DNA of 64,000 nucleotides from Aquilaria yunnanensis (lineage: Eukaryota; Streptophyta; Magnoliopsida; Malvales; Thymelaeaceae), in assembly GCA_039654915.1 (NCBI GenBank), contig CM077599.1, positions 79,390,001 through 79,454,000 of the forward strand. Reading direction: 5' to 3'. Position 1 is the first letter of the stretch. Each line of letters starts with the position of its first letter. A program made the position numbers and the translations under genes. The notes under the pieces were generated by a model. That model saw only the letters and a list, made by a program, of their open reading frames with translations. It searched no databases and was not told the origin of the DNA. Shown here one piece after another: positions 58,647-64,000 of the stretch.

Positions 58647-60544
58647 TATAGGTGAAAATGAGCCGGGCCGAGCATGGGCTTACCAAGCTCGAGCTCGGCC
58701 CTTTGTAGTTCGGTACTACCTAAGCTTAGGGGTGAAAGACATCAACCTTAACCTGAAATCCAATTTGAAACCCGACATATAGGGTCGGGTCAATGAAGTG
58801 AAAAAGAAGTATTCGGGTCAACCCGAACTCAACCCTATTCAAAGACTCAAAAGTCGGGTTGGTTCGGGTTAAACTCGAAACCACCTAATTGACCCGATTT
58901 TAAAATTTTCCTATATATAAAGCCCAGTCCAAGACAATAATTTGCTTGGGCCTATTACACAAGCCCAGCCTAACCCTACACTTACCCTAAATTAAGTGTA
59001 ACCGACTCTCATCCCCACCCCATCCCGTCACCTACTGTTGCTCTGCTCAAAATCGAATCTACTCTCTTGCCCTCACGCCACCATTCAGCTTCCATTGCCT
59101 TGTCGTGTTAGGTTTGGGTTGTCAAGCGAATTGTGTGGCGAGTTATCCTTCGATTCTTTGTCCAGTGGCGATGGATTGGAGATTGGCAACCTGAGTCAAG
59201 ACGATGGCGACTGGGGCAACCTTCGGGAGGATGGCCTATAAGCAATGACGACGGAGCACTGCGGATGGAGGGGGGGACTGAATCACGCGACGCTCTCCTC
59301 TTTGATTGAGCATCACCAGCAGTCAAGCAATGCTCAGTAGTGGCTTTATAGGGTGGTCGACGATGGCACGAGGGGTTGGGGCTGGCGCGTGCTCACGACG
59401 AAGGAGGTTATGGACGATGAGGTGCTGGTTTATATCGAGTAAACTAGACCCAAACCCTATACTTTCGGGTTAGAGTTAGTTCAGGTTAAGCCAATAAATA
59501 TGATTGGGTCGGGTTATAATTTTCGGATGGAGAAGTTGCTTGAAAATTTCGGGTTCCGACCCAAACCTGACCTTAAACCGAAATTTACAGCCCTACCTAG
59601 GCTCGAGCTCGAATTAATCGAGCCCAATTTTTTCAGGCTTGATCTCCGCTGGAAAGCTTATCAGGCTCAAATAACACATACAGATCTTTAGGTATCATAA
59701 TTATAATTTAAGTAAAATATGGGGATTGAATCTGTAATTTTTTTACATAGATAATTAGAAAACGGAATATTTATAACCTATCCCAAACTTTTTATCCTTT
59801 GGTATTCTACCCTGATTTTTGTAAATTCGATGAATGAGCCATCATCTTCTTCTATACGTTGACTGAGCCACTGCAATCTTCCATCTGTTGTCATATCGAC
59901 TTCTAGGCTTAGGAAGATGCCCCTAACTTTATCCCTCAACCAGTCCTAGTGCCACAAGATCAAAGAATCTGCAATTAGAAGATTCAACTGATTCCCGAGT
60001 CGATTGTTCAATCGGAGCTGCGATTGTTGGTGACGTCGTAGGGTGGAATTTGTTCGGAGTGTATGGTTCTGATTTCGAGTGGGGGAGGCAGGAAAAATGG
60101 AAGTGGTATTGATAGATCGAAGAACAGCTATTTCCATTGCTAAAAATAGAAACGTGGCCAACGGAAGGCTAGATATCTTTGTGAAGTCAGTGGAGATCAT
60201 TGTCGATCTTTGGTCTCATCATCGTACTTGCTGCCATTGATATTGGTGGTGCCATGGTGGCCGATTGGGTGGGCGGGTCGGCATGGGACTTAGGCTTGGC
60301 CAATTGGTTACTTGGGGCAGTACGAAGGGAGCAAGGGTTAGGGACTTAGAACCTGCTAGGCAAAACAAAGGAAAGAGCTTTAATATCATGAGGTGCTTGA
60401 GCCAAAAAGGCCCTCAAGCTCATAAGGATGAATATCATGAGACTTGAACTCAACTCCAAATTTATTCGAGCCAATTTTTTGACTCAAACTCAAAAAAGCC
60501 TGACTCGAGCTATCTGAAAAAAGCCTAGCCCATTTTTACCCCTA
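58647..60544. mobile_element. Middle element M of the nest (hAT type)
   Basis: An 8-bp target duplication with one mismatch (GTTTCGGA 58639-58646; GTTTCAGA 60545-60552) flanks TATAGGTGAAAATGAGC...GCCCATTTTTACCCCTA. The TIR style and 8-bp duplication are hAT hallmarks. The segment 59700-60450 holds non-coding or unrecognised sequence, and the arms repeat CTCGAGCTCG phrases. No transposase seen. Confidence 0.85.
58727..59595. mobile_element. Innermost element N of the nest (hAT type, 869 bp)
   Basis: An 8-bp duplication with one mismatch (CCTAAGCT 58719-58726; CCTAGGCT 59596-59603) flanks TAGGGGTGAAAGACATC...GAAATTTACAGCCCTA. The arms carry facing CGGGTCAACCCGAAC / GGGTTCCGACCCAAACC phrases. 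The centre (58990-59440) is GC-rich with no recognised gene. Confidence 0.87.
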
Positions 60545-60969
60545 GTTTCAGAAGTTGTTATTAGACGATATATAAAATTAAAAAAAAATATAAATTTTTA
60601 AAAATAAGAGGACAAACTGTAAATTAGGGTAAATCTTAGGGGTAACCGTAACTTTCCCTATTTCAAATTGCCATAAGCAACTAAAGCAAGATACGAAGTG
60701 CGGTTAAAGATACACAGTACAAAAAACGGTTTTCTACTCCACGTGAGATTTAGAAGTTTCAAATGTCAGTCCCCGGTCTGGTCTGGCCTGGTCATCCCAT
60801 CGCTTCACCCACTTCCCACTTATTAGTCTCTCAAGTCTCCCTGCAATACAGAAAGCTCTGCAGCTTAAGTGTATGAATGTTTCAGTACACAGCAGCCAAC
60901 GTTCTTAGCTAGTTTTCACTCTCTCTACTTTCTCCTAATTTTCTCTGACTCTCTGTACTTCTCAAACCC

Positions 60970-63267
<2,298 letters not shown>

Positions 63268-64000
63268 ACAAGTTCCAGTGCTGCTGTTGGTTCTCTAAGT
63301 CATCTGAATGCGAGTCCTTTGTCTGTTTGTTTCTTGTTGCTGCTATAGTCCTGTAAACATATGAAGCAAAGAAGTATGTCTTCATTTCTGCCATTCTTGT
63401 GAAAATGTTCCCCATTTCTTGTAGATTTGAAACACCTGTACAAAGTCCAGAATCATCGAATGAACTGAAGGATAATACTTGCATGAAATCTTCAACTGCA
63501 AGCTACTGGAATCAATAGTAGGTATGAGAAGAGAACATGGCAGCACAACAGGCTCAAGAAGCTGCTAAGTATTTGTCATAGCATTGTGAGACTACTACAG
63601 AAGGGCTTTGAACTTGCAAGGGAATTCTAGTACTATCGGCTGCTGGCTGCTACAACTTGTAACGTTGACGTCTCTGGCTTGTTCTTATCTTAGGATTCAG
63701 TTTGTAGCTCCAGTTTGGATGTGTTTTTAGGGTGCTTAAGTATCAACTTGGGGGTTAGGCCCTATTTGTAAATAACTTTTTATGATTAACATCAGAGCTT
63801 TTAATAATTTATTAATGATAGATATCAAACTACAAAAGCTACAAGCTCTTAGCTCTTTCCAAAACTATAATCTTAACCGTTAACGCTAATATCAAACACT
63901 GTCTTTTCACTTGTTTGGTTTGGGTTTAGTTCGAAGGAGCATGGAGCCTTGGTCTTGGTCTCAGCTCAAACCCATCCAATCCAAGCCATGCACCAAGTGC
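63268..64000. other. SCPL45-like 3' flank with small MITE
   Basis: Probable 3' UTR to about 63720. A foldback at 63765-63905 (AACATCAGAGCTTTTAATAAT facing AAAACTATAATC..AACGCTAATATC) is related to the MITEs at 24735 and 51570. No further gene begins before the window ends. Confidence 0.5.

Larger units (their letters stand above)
58299..60658. mobile_element. Outer element L of a three-level nest (MULE-like)
   Basis: Flanked by a perfect 9-bp duplication TATTTCAAA (58290-58298; 60659-60667). The ends ATGTAAATTACAAAGG and GGGGTAACCGTAACTTTCCC are diverged TIRs related to element K (AACCTACAGTTTACTGC facing AAACTGTAAATTAGGG). Removing the inner element (58647-60544) leaves about 460 bp, the size of K. 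Confidence 0.8.

Overview
The window is nuclear DNA of a flowering plant, most likely a eudicot. It is AT-rich with long introns and GT-AG splicing, and it carries three plant-specific protein genes, a plant-type snoRNA cluster and a dense layer of plant transposable elements. I could not name the species. Exon coordinates were read by eye from splice consensus plus protein-family reading frames, so individual junctions may be off by a few bases.

Layout. 0-1.6 kb: a tandem pair of intact, unrecognised 182-residue basic, Cys-containing proteins on the minus strand. 1.6-10.2 kb: repeats and a minus-strand Ty3/gypsy remnant with one 3.1-kb LTR (7043-10180), a tRNA-Arg-type primer binding site and a broken gag. 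10.2-15.0 kb: AT-rich spacer with tandem repeats, a MITE and a pair of related exon-like fragments. 15.1-16.4 kb: a five-exon JAZ/TIFY9 (JAZ10-type) jasmonate repressor. 16.5-28.4 kb: a run of TIR elements, one carrying a receptor-kinase fragment, followed by a Ty1/copia remnant split by a MITE. 28.75-29.76 kb: a minus-strand snoRNA cluster with two canonical box C/D snoRNAs that match 18S rRNA, one that matches 25S rRNA, one weaker C/D candidate, a possible H/ACA RNA and a promoter with telobox and Site II motifs. 29.8-38.1 kb: more TIR elements. 38.3-48.1 kb: a 17-exon SCD2-type coiled-coil gene; its intron 15 holds a young, complete Pack-MULE (268-bp TIRs, 10-bp target duplication) that captured an intron-containing piece of a UGT74-like glucosyltransferase. 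48.1-60.7 kb: MITEs, a SINE, an LTR-type repeat, two neighbouring MULE-like elements and a three-deep nest (MULE-like > hAT > hAT). 60.97-63.27 kb: a ten-exon serine carboxypeptidase-like gene of the SCPL45 type.

The three protein genes have unrelated jobs (jasmonate signalling, membrane traffic/cytokinesis, secreted or vacuolar peptidase) and form no pathway. What unifies the window is transposon activity. At least ten MULE-like or foldback TIR elements occur, several with perfect or near-perfect 9-10-bp target duplications. Many have GC-rich interiors and two contain recognisable host-gene fragments. No intact transposase was seen, so all appear non-autonomous.
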